From positions 5,229,501 to 5,293,500 of the forward strand of contig NZ_JAGIOH010000001.1 in the NCBI RefSeq assembly GCF_017876625.1: 64,000 nucleotides of DNA, read 5' to 3'. The first letter of the stretch is position 1. Every line of letters begins with the position of its first letter. Of this stretch, positions 1 to 8,593 are shown one piece after another. This DNA is from Streptomyces syringium (GTDB lineage: Bacteria > Actinomycetota > Actinomycetes > Streptomycetales > Streptomycetaceae). The notes beneath the pieces were generated by a model. The model was given only the letters and a program-made list of their open reading frames with translations. It made no database searches and was not told where the DNA came from. The translations under genes and the position numbers were made by a program.

Positions 1-15
1 AGCTAGGGAAACTTG

Positions 16-1095
16 ATGTTCGAGGCAGTCGAGGAACTGATCGGTGAGCACGCCGACCTCGAGAAGCGGCTCGCCGACCCCGCCGTGCACGCGGACCAGG
101 CCAACGCCCGCAAGCTCAACAAGCGCTACGCCGAGCTGACCCCGATCGTCGGGACCTACCGCTCCTGGAAGCAGGCCGGCGAGGACATCGAGACCGCGCG
201 CGAGTTCGCCGCCGACGACCCGGACTTCGCCGCCGAGGTCAAGGTGATCGAGAAGCAGCGCGAGGCGCTCACCGAGAAGCTGCGCCTGCTGCTCGTCCCG
301 CGCGACCCCAGCGACGACAAGGACGTCATCCTCGAGGTCAAGGCGGGTGCGGGCGGCGACGAGTCGGCGCTCTTCGCCGGCGACCTGCTGCGGATGTACC
401 TGCGCTACGCCGAGCGCGTCGGCTGGAAGACCGAGATCATCGACGCCACCGAGTCCGAGCTGGGCGGCTACAAGGACGTCCAGGTCGCCGTGAAGACCAA
501 GGGCGGCAACGGCGCCACCGAGCCCGGCCAGGGCGTCTGGGCGCGGCTGAAGTACGAGGGCGGAGTGCACCGCGTGCAGCGCGTGCCCGCCACCGAGTCC
601 CAGGGCCGGATCCACACCTCCGCCGCCGGCGTGCTCGTCACGCCCGAGGCCGAGGAGATCGACGTCGAGATCCACGCCAACGACCTGCGCATCGACGTCT
701 ACCGCTCGTCGGGCCCCGGCGGCCAGTCCGTCAATACCACCGACTCCGCGGTCCGCATCACGCACCTGCCGACCGGCATCGTCGCCTCCTGCCAGAACGA
801 GAAGAGCCAGCTCCAGAACAAGGAGCAGGCCATGCGCATCCTGCGGTCCCGGCTGCTCGCCGCGGCCCAGGAGGAGGCGGAGAAGAACGCCGCCGACGCC
901 CGTCGCAGCCAGGTCCGCACGGTCGACCGCTCCGAGAAGATCCGTACGTACAACTTCCCGGAAAACCGCATCTCCGACCACCGGGTCGGGTTCAAGGCGT
1001 ACAACTTGGACCAGGTGCTCGACGGCGAGCTGGACCCGGTCATCCAGGCGTGCGTCGACGCCGACTCGGCCGCCAAACTGGCTGACGCCGGCTGA
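16..1095 (+). CDS. prfA: Peptide chain release factor 1
   Basis: Class I release factor that recognises UAA and UAG in the ribosomal A site and triggers peptidyl-tRNA hydrolysis. The 359-residue length is normal for RF1. The GGQ catalytic motif lies at residues 235-237 (SSGPGGQSVN), and the RF1-specific PAT codon-recognition motif is visible in RVPATESQGR, which separates it from RF2. An in-frame TTG sits directly before the ATG; I chose the ATG at 16 because AGGGA at 5-9 gives normal spacing and the MFEAVEELI N-terminus is typical. prmC, which methylates the GGQ glutamine, follows 121 bp downstream, the usual actinobacterial pairing. Confidence 0.97.
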   Translation: MFEAVEELIGEHADLEKRLADPAVHADQANARKLNKRYAELTPIVGTYRSWKQAGEDIETAREFAADDPDFAAEVKVIEKQREALTEKLRLLLVPRDPSDDKDVILEVKAGAGGDESALFAGDLLRMYLRYAERVGWKTEIIDATESELGGYKDVQVAVKTKGGNGATEPGQGVWARLKYEGGVHRVQRVPATESQGRIHTSAAGVLVTPEAEEIDVEIHANDLRIDVYRSSGPGGQSVNTTDSAVRITHLPTGIVASCQNEKSQLQNKEQAMRILRSRLLAAAQEEAEKNAADARRSQVRTVDRSEKIRTYNFPENRISDHRVGFKAYNLDQVLDGELDPVIQACVDADSAAKLADAG

Positions 1096-1147
1096 CCGAC
1101 TGAGACAATGCCCCAATGCGGCGTGCGACGCGTCCGCGGTCGCCGGG

Positions 1148-1169
1148 CGGGCTCGACCCGTCGAGCCCG
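1148..1169. terminator. Hairpin between prfA and prmC
   Basis: Perfect 9-bp stem (CGGGCTCGA / TCGAGCCCG) with a 4-nt CCCG loop in the 121-bp gap after prfA. There is no T-run, so it could be an attenuator, a processing site or a weak terminator. Confidence 0.4.
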
Positions 1170-1216
1170 TGCGACGGCCAGGACAGCCGCCGTGACGAAA
1201 GCGCGAGAGGATCAAC

Positions 1217-2062
1217 GTGAACCTGCTGCTCGCCGAGGTGGCGCAAGCCACCCAGCGGTTGGCCGACGCCGGCGTACCTTCTCCGCGCTTCGACGCGGAG
1301 GAGCTGGCCGCGTTCGTGCACGGCGTCAAGCGGGGTGAGCTGCACAACGTGGCCGACGCCGACTTCGACGCCCGCTACTGGGAGGCGGTCGCCCGCCGCG
1401 AGGCCCGGGAGCCGCTCCAGCACATCACCGGCCGCGCGTTCTTCCGCTACCTCGAGCTCCAGGTGGGCCCCGGAGTCTTCGTGCCCCGCCCCGAGACCGA
1501 GTCGGTCGTCGGCTGGGCCATAGACGCCGTACGGGCCATGGACGTCGTCGAGCCCCTGATCGTCGACCTGTGCACCGGCTCCGGGGCCATCGCCCTGGCC
1601 CTCGCGCAGGAGGTGCCGCGCTCCCGGGTGCACGCCGTGGAGCTGGACGAGGGCGCCCTCGGCTGGGCCCGCAAGAACGTCGAGGGCTCCCGGGTGTCGC
1701 TGCACCACGGCAACGCCCTGACCGCCCTGCCGGAGCTGGACGGCCAGGTCGACCTGGTCATCAGCAACCCGCCGTACATCCCGCTCACCGAGTGGGAGTT
1801 CGTGGCGCCCGAGGCCCGCGACCACGACCCGCAGCTCGCGCTGTTCTCCGGCGAGGACGGCCTCGACACCATCCGCGGCATCGAGCGCACCGCCCACCGG
1901 CTGCTGCGGCCGGGCGGCGTCGTCGTCATCGAGCACGCCGACACCCAGGGCGGCCAGGTGCCGTGGATCTTCACCGAGGAGAAGGGCTGGGCGGACGCTG
2001 CCGACCACCCCGACCTCAACAACCGCCCGCGCTTCGCGACGGCCCGTAGGGCGACGGCGTGA
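1217..2062 (+). CDS. prmC: Peptide chain release factor N5-glutamine methyltransferase
   Basis: SAM-dependent methyltransferase that methylates the glutamine of the GGQ motif in RF1 and RF2. The 281-residue protein has the family-specific FVPRPETE loop before the SAM domain, a glycine-rich SAM site (DLCTGSGAIAL) and the NPPY motif (ISNPPYIPL) that holds the amide substrate. The start is GTG at 1217, preceded by a GAGAGG purine run. Its place between prfA and the Sua5 gene, all on the same strand, fits a translation-quality cluster. Confidence 0.95.
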   Translation: MNLLLAEVAQATQRLADAGVPSPRFDAEELAAFVHGVKRGELHNVADADFDARYWEAVARREAREPLQHITGRAFFRYLELQVGPGVFVPRPETESVVGWAIDAVRAMDVVEPLIVDLCTGSGAIALALAQEVPRSRVHAVELDEGALGWARKNVEGSRVSLHHGNALTALPELDGQVDLVISNPPYIPLTEWEFVAPEARDHDPQLALFSGEDGLDTIRGIERTAHRLLRPGGVVVIEHADTQGGQVPWIFTEEKGWADAADHPDLNNRPRFATARRATA

Positions 2063-2102
2063 GCGGGGCAACGGCACCTAACCGCTTCGCGAAGGAGATG
2101 TG

Positions 2103-2750
2103 ATGGCACGGCGATACGACTGCAGCGACGCGACCGACCGCAAGACCGGTCTGCGCGAAGCCGCCGCCGCGGTCCGCCGCGGCGAGCTGGTCGTGCTGCC
2201 CACCGACACCGTCTACGGCATCGGTGCGGACGCCTTCAGCCGCGAGGCCGTCGGCGACCTCCTGGAGGCCAAGGGACGCGGACGTGGCATGCCCACGCCC
2301 GTTCTCGTCGGTTCTCCGAACACCCTGCACGGGCTGGTCACGGACTTCTCCGAGCAGGCCTGGGAGCTGGTCGACGCCTTCTGGCCCGGCGCGCTCACCC
2401 TGGTCGCCAACCACCAGCCCTCGCTGACCTGGGACCTCGGCGAGACGCACGGCACCGTCGCCGTGCGGATGCCGCTGCACCCCGTCGCCATCGAGCTGCT
2501 CACCGAGTTCGGCCCCATGGCCGTCTCCAGCGCCAACCTCACGGGCCACCCGGCCCCGCAGGACTGCGACTCCGCGCAGGAGATGCTCGGCGACTCCGTC
2601 TCGGTCTACCTCGACGGCGGCTCCACCCCGGACAACGTGCCCTCCTCCATCGTCGACGTCACCGGCAAGGTGCCCGTGCTGCTGCGGGCCGGCGCGCTCA
2701 GCGCCGAGCAGCTGCGCGAGGTAGTCCCCGATCTCGAGGTGGCCAATTGA
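2103..2750 (+). CDS. L-threonylcarbamoyladenylate synthase (Sua5/YrdC/YciO family)
   Basis: Makes threonylcarbamoyl-AMP from threonine, bicarbonate and ATP for the t6A modification of tRNAs that read ANN codons. The 215-residue protein shows the YrdC fold signature: LPTDTVYGIG near the N-terminus, a basic KGRGRGMPTPVLV segment, and MAVSSANLTG. It is the short single-domain form. ATG 2103 follows AAGGAG at 2092-2097; a GTG at 2100 is also in frame. An apparent ATG at 2098 is immediately followed by a stop in its own frame. Its stop codon overlaps the TTG start of the next gene, implying translational coupling. Confidence 0.9.
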   Translation: MARRYDCSDATDRKTGLREAAAAVRRGELVVLPTDTVYGIGADAFSREAVGDLLEAKGRGRGMPTPVLVGSPNTLHGLVTDFSEQAWELVDAFWPGALTLVANHQPSLTWDLGETHGTVAVRMPLHPVAIELLTEFGPMAVSSANLTGHPAPQDCDSAQEMLGDSVSVYLDGGSTPDNVPSSIVDVTGKVPVLLRAGALSAEQLREVVPDLEVAN

Positions 2751-3418
2751 TCGCCCCGCAGGGGCGTGGCATAGCGGGACCGGACACCTATGACCCCGGC
2801 CGGTCCGGGGTCCCCACCTTCCGCATCCTCCACGTCAGCACCGGCAACGTCTGCCGCTCGCCCATCACCGAGCGGCTGACCCGCCATGCCCTCTCCGACC
2901 GCCTCGGCGACCCCCTCACGGGCGGTCTCGTGGTGGAGAGCGCCGGCACCTGGGGACACGAGGGAGCCCCGATGGAGGCGCACGCGGCGACCGTCCTGGC
3001 CGACCTCGGCGCCGACCCGGACGGCTTCATCGGCCGTGAGCTGCTGGACGAGCACGTCATCCGCGCCGATCTCGTGCTCACCGCCACCCGGGACCACCGC
3101 GCCCAGGTCATCTCGATGGGCCACTCCGCGGGGCTGCGGACGTTCACGCTCAAGGAGTTCACCCGGCTGGTACGGGCCATAGACCACGCGACCCTCCCGG
3201 ACCCCGAGCAGGCCGGCGGGGTGGTCGACCGCGCCCGCGCCCTGGTGCAGGCAGCCGCCGCGCTGCGCGGCTGGCTGCTCGCCCCGAACGCGGAGGCCGA
3301 CGAGGTCCACGACCCCTACGGCGCCCCGATCACCTTCTTCCGCTCCATCGGTGACGAGATCAACCAGGCACTCGACCCGGTCGTCACCGCCCTGACCGGG
3401 GTACCTGCCCGCGCGTAG
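2747..3418 (+). CDS. Low-molecular-weight tyrosine phosphatase-fold protein, nucleophile Cys replaced by Ser
   Basis: 223-residue protein with the LMW-PTPase fold and a ~25-residue N-terminal extension. The active-site loop reads HVSTGNVCRSP (residues 29-39). Family members have C-x-G-N-x-C-R-S, where the first cysteine is the catalytic nucleophile; here that position is Ser31 (AGC at 2837-2839), while the Arg37 and Ser38 positions remain. The DP(Y/F) general-acid loop is kept (VHDPYGAPITFF). It may therefore bind phosphotyrosine or phosphate without turning it over. It starts with TTG overlapping the previous stop (TTGA). It may work with envelope polysaccharide genes such as the downstream wecA-like gene, but that is inference. 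Confidence 0.8.
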   Translation: MIAPQGRGIAGPDTYDPGRSGVPTFRILHVSTGNVCRSPITERLTRHALSDRLGDPLTGGLVVESAGTWGHEGAPMEAHAATVLADLGADPDGFIGRELLDEHVIRADLVLTATRDHRAQVISMGHSAGLRTFTLKEFTRLVRAIDHATLPDPEQAGGVVDRARALVQAAAALRGWLLAPNAEADEVHDPYGAPITFFRSIGDEINQALDPVVTALTGVPARA

Positions 3419-3441
3419 GCCTGTCCGGCGGATCACGGGGC

Positions 3442-3567
3442 GCACCACCGCTGCGCGGCGGGTGTCCTCAAACGCCGGACGGGCTTGATGTGGCCGGGCT
3501 CAGCCGAAACAAGCCCGTCCGGCGTTTGAGGACGCGCCCGCAGGGCGCTCGCCGCCGCAGGCGGCAA
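3442..3567. repeat. Dispersed palindromic intergenic element, copy 1
   Basis: First of three related elements in the window (others at 27596-27720 and 60778-60840). A conserved GC-rich left flank leads into inverted arms of 23 nt (3464-3486 and 3511-3533, perfectly complementary) separated by 24 nt. The right flank GCGCCCGCAGGGCGC is shared with copy 2. It lies between two co-directional genes. A 19-nt perfect tandem duplication follows at 3557-3575/3576-3594. It resembles REP/MITE-like repeats of Streptomyces; no transposase is linked. Confidence 0.85.
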
Positions 3568-3674
3568 CGACGGGCGCAGGCGGCAACGACGGGCACGCGG
3601 GCCGGCACGGGCCTACATTGGGGTGGAGACCATCGCACCGCACAGCCATCGCACCGCACAGCCCGGAGCCAGCG

Positions 3675-4970
3675 ATGCCCGTCACCCCCACGCCCACCAG
3701 GGGCGCCCCCGCGGACGGCGCCACCGGCCTCCCCGCATGGGGCCCCGGCTTCGACGCGCTGCTGCGGCAGGACCCCGAGATGGCCGAGATCCTCCTCGGC
3801 GAGGCGAACCGGCAGGCCACCGGCATCCAGCTCATCGCCGCCGAGAACTTCACCTCGCCCGCCGTGCTCGCCGCCCTCGGCTCCCCGCTGGCCAACAAGT
3901 ACGCCGAGGGTTACCCCGGCGCCCGCCACCACGGCGGCTGCGAGCTGGTGGACGCCGCCGAGCGCACCGCCGTCGACCGCGCCAAGGACCTCTTCGGCGC
4001 CGCGCACGCCAACGTCCAGCCGCACTCCGGGACCGCCGCCGTGATGGCCGCCTACGCCGCCCTGCTGCGCCCCGGCGACACCGCCCTGGCCATGTCCCTC
4101 ACCCACGGCGGGCACCTCTCCCACGGCTCACCTGCGAGCTTCTCGGGCCGCTGGTACGACTTCGTCGGCTACGGGGTCCGCGAGGAGACCGGTCTGATCG
4201 ACTACGCGCGGGTCCGCGCCCTGGCCCGTGAGCACCGGCCCAAGGCGATCGTCTGCGGCTCGATCTCCTACCCCCGGCATCCCGACTACGCCGCCTTCCG
4301 CGACATCTGCGACGAGACCGGCGCGTATCTCGTCGTCGACGCCGCGCACCCCATCGGCCTGGTCGCCGGGGGAGCGGCGCCCAGCCCCGTGCCGTACGCG
4401 GACGTGGTGTGCGCCACCACGCACAAGGTGCTGCGCGGCCCGCGCGGCGGGCTGCTGCTGTGCGGTCCGGAGCTGGCCGACCGGATCGACCGGGCGGTGT
4501 TCCCGCTCACGCAGGGCGGCCCGCAGATGCACACCGTGGCGGCGAAGGCCGTCGCCTTCGGCGAGGCCGCGACGCCGGCGTTCACCACGTACGCCCATCG
4601 GGTGGTGGCCAACGCCCGTGCGCTGGCCGGCGCGCTGGCCGCGGAGGGACTCACCGTGACCACGGGCGGCACCGACACCCACCTGATCACCGCGCACCTC
4701 GGCGCGCTCGCACCGGACGCCGCCGTGGCCCGCGGCCGGCTCGCGGCGGCGGGCATCGTCCTCGACACCTGCGGGCTGCCCCACGGCACCGGTCGCGGCC
4801 TGCGGCTGGGCACCGCGGCGGTCACCACCCAGGGCATGGGCGAGGCCGAGATGGGCCGCCTGGCGGGCCTCATGGGTGCCGCGCTGCGCGGGGACGGGCC
4901 GGGCGGCGCCGTCCGGGAGGCGGTGCTGCGCCTGGCAGCGGACTTCCCGCCCTATCCCGCCCGATTCTGA
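3675..4970 (+). CDS. Serine hydroxymethyltransferase-like PLP enzyme (divergent GlyA paralogue)
   Basis: Fold-type I PLP enzyme clearly aligned with SHMT, which converts serine and tetrahydrofolate to glycine and methylene-THF. The PLP-binding lysine is Lys251 in TTHKVLRGPRGG, and NKYAEGYPG keeps the Tyr and Glu that correspond to E. coli Tyr55 and Glu57. Two active-site positions differ: the residue matching Ser35 is Ala56 (LIAAEN), and the Tyr64-Tyr65 pair is His85-His86 (ARHHGG). ATG 3675 follows GGAG and gives 431 residues, near the family norm; the longer frame from 3618 adds a low-complexity lead. It may be a secondary SHMT or an aldolase-type variant. Confidence 0.8.
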   Translation: MPVTPTPTRGAPADGATGLPAWGPGFDALLRQDPEMAEILLGEANRQATGIQLIAAENFTSPAVLAALGSPLANKYAEGYPGARHHGGCELVDAAERTAVDRAKDLFGAAHANVQPHSGTAAVMAAYAALLRPGDTALAMSLTHGGHLSHGSPASFSGRWYDFVGYGVREETGLIDYARVRALAREHRPKAIVCGSISYPRHPDYAAFRDICDETGAYLVVDAAHPIGLVAGGAAPSPVPYADVVCATTHKVLRGPRGGLLLCGPELADRIDRAVFPLTQGGPQMHTVAAKAVAFGEAATPAFTTYAHRVVANARALAGALAAEGLTVTTGGTDTHLITAHLGALAPDAAVARGRLAAAGIVLDTCGLPHGTGRGLRLGTAAVTTQGMGEAEMGRLAGLMGAALRGDGPGGAVREAVLRLAADFPPYPARF

Positions 4971-5082
4971 CCCTCCGCAACCGCCGGGGCGTGGCCAACG
5001 TCTCCAGCCACATTCACAGATCGGGGGCGGACGCGAATATGGTGTGGGGCTGTGATGTCCAGCGAAAACTCTGGGGCAGCCC

Positions 5083-6417
5083 GTGCGTGAATATCTGCTG
5101 ACGCTGTGCGTCACCGCAGCGGTCACTTATCTGCTGACGGGTCCGGTGCGGAAGTTCGCCATCGCGGCCGGGGCGATGCCGGAGATCCGCGCGCGGGACG
5201 TGCACCGCGAACCGACGCCGCGGCTCGGCGGTATCGCGATGTTCGGCGGGCTGTGCGCGGGACTGCTGGTGGCCGCGCACCTGTCGAACCTCAAGAGCGT
5301 CTTCGAGCTGTCCAACGAGCCCCGGGCGCTGCTCTCCGGGGCCGGGCTGATCTGGCTGCTCGGGGTGCTGGACGACAAGTGGGGCGTGGACGCCCTGGTC
5401 AAGCTCGGCGGGCAGATGATCGCCGCCGGTGTGATGGTGCTCCAGGGTCTGACGATCCTGTGGATCCCGGTGCCCGGTGTGGGCCCGGTCTCGCTCACGC
5501 CGATGCAGGGCACGCTGCTGACCGTCGCGCTGGTCGTCATCACCATCAACGCCGTGAACTTCGTGGACGGCCTGGACGGGCTGGCGTCGGGCATGGTCTG
5601 CATCGCCGCCGCCGCGTTCTTCATGTACACCTACCGGATCTGGTTCGGGTACGGGCTGGAGGCGGCCGCGCCCGCGACGCTGTTCGCGGCGGTCCTGATG
5701 GGCATGTGCCTGGGCTTCCTGCCGCACAACATGCACCCAGCCCGGATCTTCATGGGCGACTCCGGCTCGATGCTGATCGGCCTGGTGCTGGCGGCGGGCG
5801 CCATCTCGGTGACCGGGCAGCTCGACCCGGACGCGCTCAGTCTCTTCGTCGGTTCGGAGCGCGCGGCCGTGCATGCCACGGTGCCGGTCTACATCCCGCT
5901 GCTGCTGCCGCTCACGGTGATCGCGGTGCCCGTCGCGGACCTGCTGCTGGCCATCGTGCGCCGGACCTGGAACGGGCAGTCGCCGTTCGCCGCCGACCGC
6001 GGGCATCTGCACCACCGGCTGCTGGAAATCGGCCACTCGCACAGCCGCGCCGTATTGATCATGTATTTCTGGTCGGCGCTCATCGCCTTCGGCACCGTCG
6101 CCTATTCCGTGCACTCGGCGAGTGTCTGGATCTTGCTGGTCATCGTGGCGCTCAGCGCGGTCGGCCTGGTCCTTCTGCTGCTGCCGCGCTTCACCCCGCG
6201 CGCTCCGCGCTGGGCGGAGGCCTTCGTGCCGCCGCGCTACCGCCGCCGCAAGTCGGTCGTGGTGGCCGCGGCGGCAGGGGCGGGCGCCGGCGGGACGGCC
6301 GAGGGCGCGGGCATCGGGGAGCAGCGCGAGCCCGTTCCGGCGGGGCTGCACGGGGCGACGGCCATCGGCGACCGGTCGCGCTTCCCGCACACCAGGAAGA
6401 TCAGCAGCCACCGTTGA
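5083..6417 (+). CDS. WecA/Rfe-type undecaprenyl-phosphate N-acetylglucosaminyl 1-phosphate transferase
   Basis: Polytopic membrane enzyme that moves a sugar-1-phosphate (typically GlcNAc-1-P) from UDP-sugar onto undecaprenyl phosphate, the first lipid-linked step for wall polysaccharides. The 444-residue protein has the family motifs in order: VLDDKWG, NFVDGLDGLASG, HNMHPARIFMGDSGS and the cytoplasmic RGHLHHRLLE loop, with about eleven hydrophobic segments. The last ~75 residues form an Ala/Gly-rich, charged cytoplasmic tail. The start is GTG 5083 (MREYLL). It sits directly before the atp operon, as in other streptomycetes. Confidence 0.88.
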   Translation: MREYLLTLCVTAAVTYLLTGPVRKFAIAAGAMPEIRARDVHREPTPRLGGIAMFGGLCAGLLVAAHLSNLKSVFELSNEPRALLSGAGLIWLLGVLDDKWGVDALVKLGGQMIAAGVMVLQGLTILWIPVPGVGPVSLTPMQGTLLTVALVVITINAVNFVDGLDGLASGMVCIAAAAFFMYTYRIWFGYGLEAAAPATLFAAVLMGMCLGFLPHNMHPARIFMGDSGSMLIGLVLAAGAISVTGQLDPDALSLFVGSERAAVHATVPVYIPLLLPLTVIAVPVADLLLAIVRRTWNGQSPFAADRGHLHHRLLEIGHSHSRAVLIMYFWSALIAFGTVAYSVHSASVWILLVIVALSAVGLVLLLLPRFTPRAPRWAEAFVPPRYRRRKSVVVAAAAGAGAGGTAEGAGIGEQREPVPAGLHGATAIGDRSRFPHTRKISSHR

Positions 6418-6712
6418 CCCAGCCCGAGTGGCACCGCCGCAGGAGTGAAGCAGGTTTCGCTGGGGGCTTTTAGCAGAGAAATATGTGGCCCGTCAGCCCT
6501 ACAACCAGCACATTCACCCTTGTGTGTGAGGGCCAGCACACGATGTAGGTAAAGACCTCATCAAATAGTTTGTGATACCGTTCACTAAACCCGGTGCTAG
6601 AGCCGAAGGACCGTAGTGCGGCGGCCCTTCGTCGCGAGTCACGTCTCACTCCCGGGGATACGCTCGTCCACGACGAATCGTTGCTTCCGACCTCTCGCCG
6701 GAGAAACCCTTC
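6418..6712. promoter_or_regulatory. Upstream region of the atp operon
   Basis: 295-bp gap between the wecA-like gene and atpI, with an unusually AT-rich stretch (about 6475-6600) for this genome. This is the only sizeable gap ahead of the nine atp genes on their 5' side, so the main operon promoter should lie here. I could not place a convincing -35/-10 pair. Confidence 0.45.
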
Positions 6713-7150
6713 ATGCAGTCCAACGACGCTCGAACACTCCTGCGCTGCGCCGTCCCGACCGCCCTCGCCGGTGTGGTCGCTGTCGCCGTCAGCGGTGTCC
6801 TCGCCGGTGGCAAGGGTGCGATCGGCGCCGCCGTCGGCACAGCCGTCGCGGGTGGCGTCATGGCCCTGGGTCTCTATGTGCTCCAGCGCACCGCGAAGTC
6901 GTTCCCGCACTTGTTCCAGGCCATGGGCCTGGTGCTGTACGTGACCCAGTTCCTGATCTCCGCCGTCGTGCTGGCGGTCTTCCGGGACACCTCGCTTTTC
7001 AACACCCGGGCCTTCGCGTTCGCGCTGCTCGCCGCCGTCCTCGTGTGGACGGCGGCCCAGACGCGTGCCTACCTGAAGGCCAAGATCCTTTATGTGGAAC
7101 CGGAATCCTCCGAGGCGAAGAAGTCCGCGCCCGCAGGGTCTCCGTCGTGA
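6713..7150 (+). CDS. atpI: ATP synthase protein I
   Basis: 145-residue membrane protein at the head of the atp operon, with four predicted hydrophobic segments and a short charged C-terminus. AtpI proteins assist assembly of the Fo c-ring in other bacteria; they are not part of the final enzyme. ATG 6713 is preceded by GGAG at normal spacing. Assignment rests on position, size and membrane topology, because this family is poorly conserved in sequence. Confidence 0.85.
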   Translation: MQSNDARTLLRCAVPTALAGVVAVAVSGVLAGGKGAIGAAVGTAVAGGVMALGLYVLQRTAKSFPHLFQAMGLVLYVTQFLISAVVLAVFRDTSLFNTRAFAFALLAAVLVWTAAQTRAYLKAKILYVEPESSEAKKSAPAGSPS

Positions 7151-7414
7151 CCGGTAGGGCCGCCATAAAGGTGCCGGTGCTCACCTGCTATCGTCCGGTG
7201 CCATCTGAGGCACAGTGGGCGCAGGCAGCTGAACTCCCGAGTATCCCGGGACGGAATCGGCGGTCCATGCAGCTGATGCCGCTTACGCCGACCGGTCCCG
7301 CGCCGGTCACCTGCCCCCCCATCCGCAAGACCAGTCCAGTGCCGTTCCGCGGCTGTGCGCCGCGCCGACACAACGAGGTTGCCGTACCTATGCGCCACGC
7401 TGAAGGAGCTCGCG

Positions 7415-8224
7415 GTGAGTGCTGAACAGATGCTCGCCTTCGAGACCGATTGCCACATCTTCGATGGGTGCGGCTTCCCAGCCCCAGGCCTTCACTCGTT
7501 CTTGTTTGAACCGATCTTCAGCATCGGTGGCTTCGACTTCAACAAGCCGATGCTGCTGGCCGTGCTGGGCACGTTCCTGATCATCGGTTTCTTCTGGGCG
7601 GCGTTCGGCCGGGCGAAGGTGGTCCCGGGCAAGCTGCAGATGGTCGGTGAGGCGGGTTACGACTTCGTACGCCGCGGCATCGTCTACGAGGCGCTCGGCA
7701 AGAAGGAGGGCGAGAAGTACGTCCCCTTCATGGTCTCGCTGTTCTTCTTCGTCTGGATCATGAACCTCTGGTCGATCATTCCGGTCGCCCAGTTCCCCGT
7801 GACCTCGATCATCGCCTTCCCGGCGGCGCTCGCGCTGATCGTCTACGTCCTGTGGATGTACCTGACGTTCAAGAAGCACGGCTTCGTCGGCGGTCTGAAG
7901 AACATCACCGGCTACGACAAGTCGCTCGGTGGCGTCCTCCCGCTCGCGGTGACCCTGGAGTTCTTCTCGAACGTGCTGGTCAGGCCGTTCACCCACGCGG
8001 TGCGACTCTTCGCCAACATGTTCGCCGGCCACCTGCTGATCCTGATGTTCACCATCGCCAGCTGGTACCTGCTGAACGGCATCGGCATCGCCTACGCGGG
8101 TGTCTCGTTCGTGATGACCATCGTGATGACCGCCTTCGAGCTGTTCATCCAGGCCGTCCAGGCGTACGTCTTCGTGCTGCTGGCCACCAACTACGTCCAG
8201 GGCGCGCTCGCCGAGCACCACTGA
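7415..8224 (+). CDS. atpB: F0F1 ATP synthase subunit a
   Basis: Membrane stator subunit that forms the proton half-channels against the c-ring. The essential arginine sits in HAVRLFANMFAGHLL, equivalent to E. coli Arg210. Several long hydrophobic helices follow the N-terminal FETDCHIFDGCGFPAPG segment that is typical of actinobacterial AtpB. I chose GTG 7415, which lies 6 nt after GAAGGAG, giving 269 residues; the open frame extends upstream to 7355 without an equally good site. A 264-bp gap without genes separates it from atpI and shows no clear motif. Confidence 0.96.
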   Translation: MSAEQMLAFETDCHIFDGCGFPAPGLHSFLFEPIFSIGGFDFNKPMLLAVLGTFLIIGFFWAAFGRAKVVPGKLQMVGEAGYDFVRRGIVYEALGKKEGEKYVPFMVSLFFFVWIMNLWSIIPVAQFPVTSIIAFPAALALIVYVLWMYLTFKKHGFVGGLKNITGYDKSLGGVLPLAVTLEFFSNVLVRPFTHAVRLFANMFAGHLLILMFTIASWYLLNGIGIAYAGVSFVMTIVMTAFELFIQAVQAYVFVLLATNYVQGALAEHH

Positions 8225-8300
8225 GTGCCCTCGCCTCCCAGTCCAACAATCGTCCGGTGGCCAACCCCCACCGGTCCGTGAAAGAGAAGGAAGAACGAGC

Positions 8301-8552
8301 ATGTCTGCTGCTCTCCAGACCATCGCCGCTGGTGTCGAGATCAAGGGCAACCTCGGCTCGATCGGCTACGGCCTCGCCGCGATCGGCCCCGGCGTCGGCG
8401 TCGGCATCGTCTTCGGTAACGGCACCCAGGCGCTGGCCCGTCAGCCCGAGGCCGCCGGCCTGATCCGCGCCAACCAGATCCTCGGCTTCGCCTTCTGTGA
8501 GGCGCTCGCCCTGATCGGTCTGGTCATGCCGTTCGTCTACCCGTCTGCCTGA
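8301..8552 (+). CDS. atpE: F0F1 ATP synthase subunit c
   Basis: 83-residue hairpin proteolipid of the rotating c-ring. Helix 1 carries the packed glycine motif (GPGVGVGIVFG), the polar loop is ARQPEA, and helix 2 holds the proton-binding carboxylate Glu67 in AFCEALALIG. A glutamate rather than aspartate is usual in actinobacteria. ATG 8301 follows a GAGAAGGAAG-like purine stretch. Confidence 0.97.
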   Translation: MSAALQTIAAGVEIKGNLGSIGYGLAAIGPGVGVGIVFGNGTQALARQPEAAGLIRANQILGFAFCEALALIGLVMPFVYPSA

Positions 8553-8593
8553 TCACGGTCCGACGACCACTGTTTTCGACGGAAGGCATTGAT

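Noticed and set aside
6520..6600. -35/-10 pairs for the atp operon (TTGTGT with TAGGT; TTGTGA with TGCTAG)
   Set aside because: Spacers of 19-20 bp and weak -10 boxes; not good enough to call.
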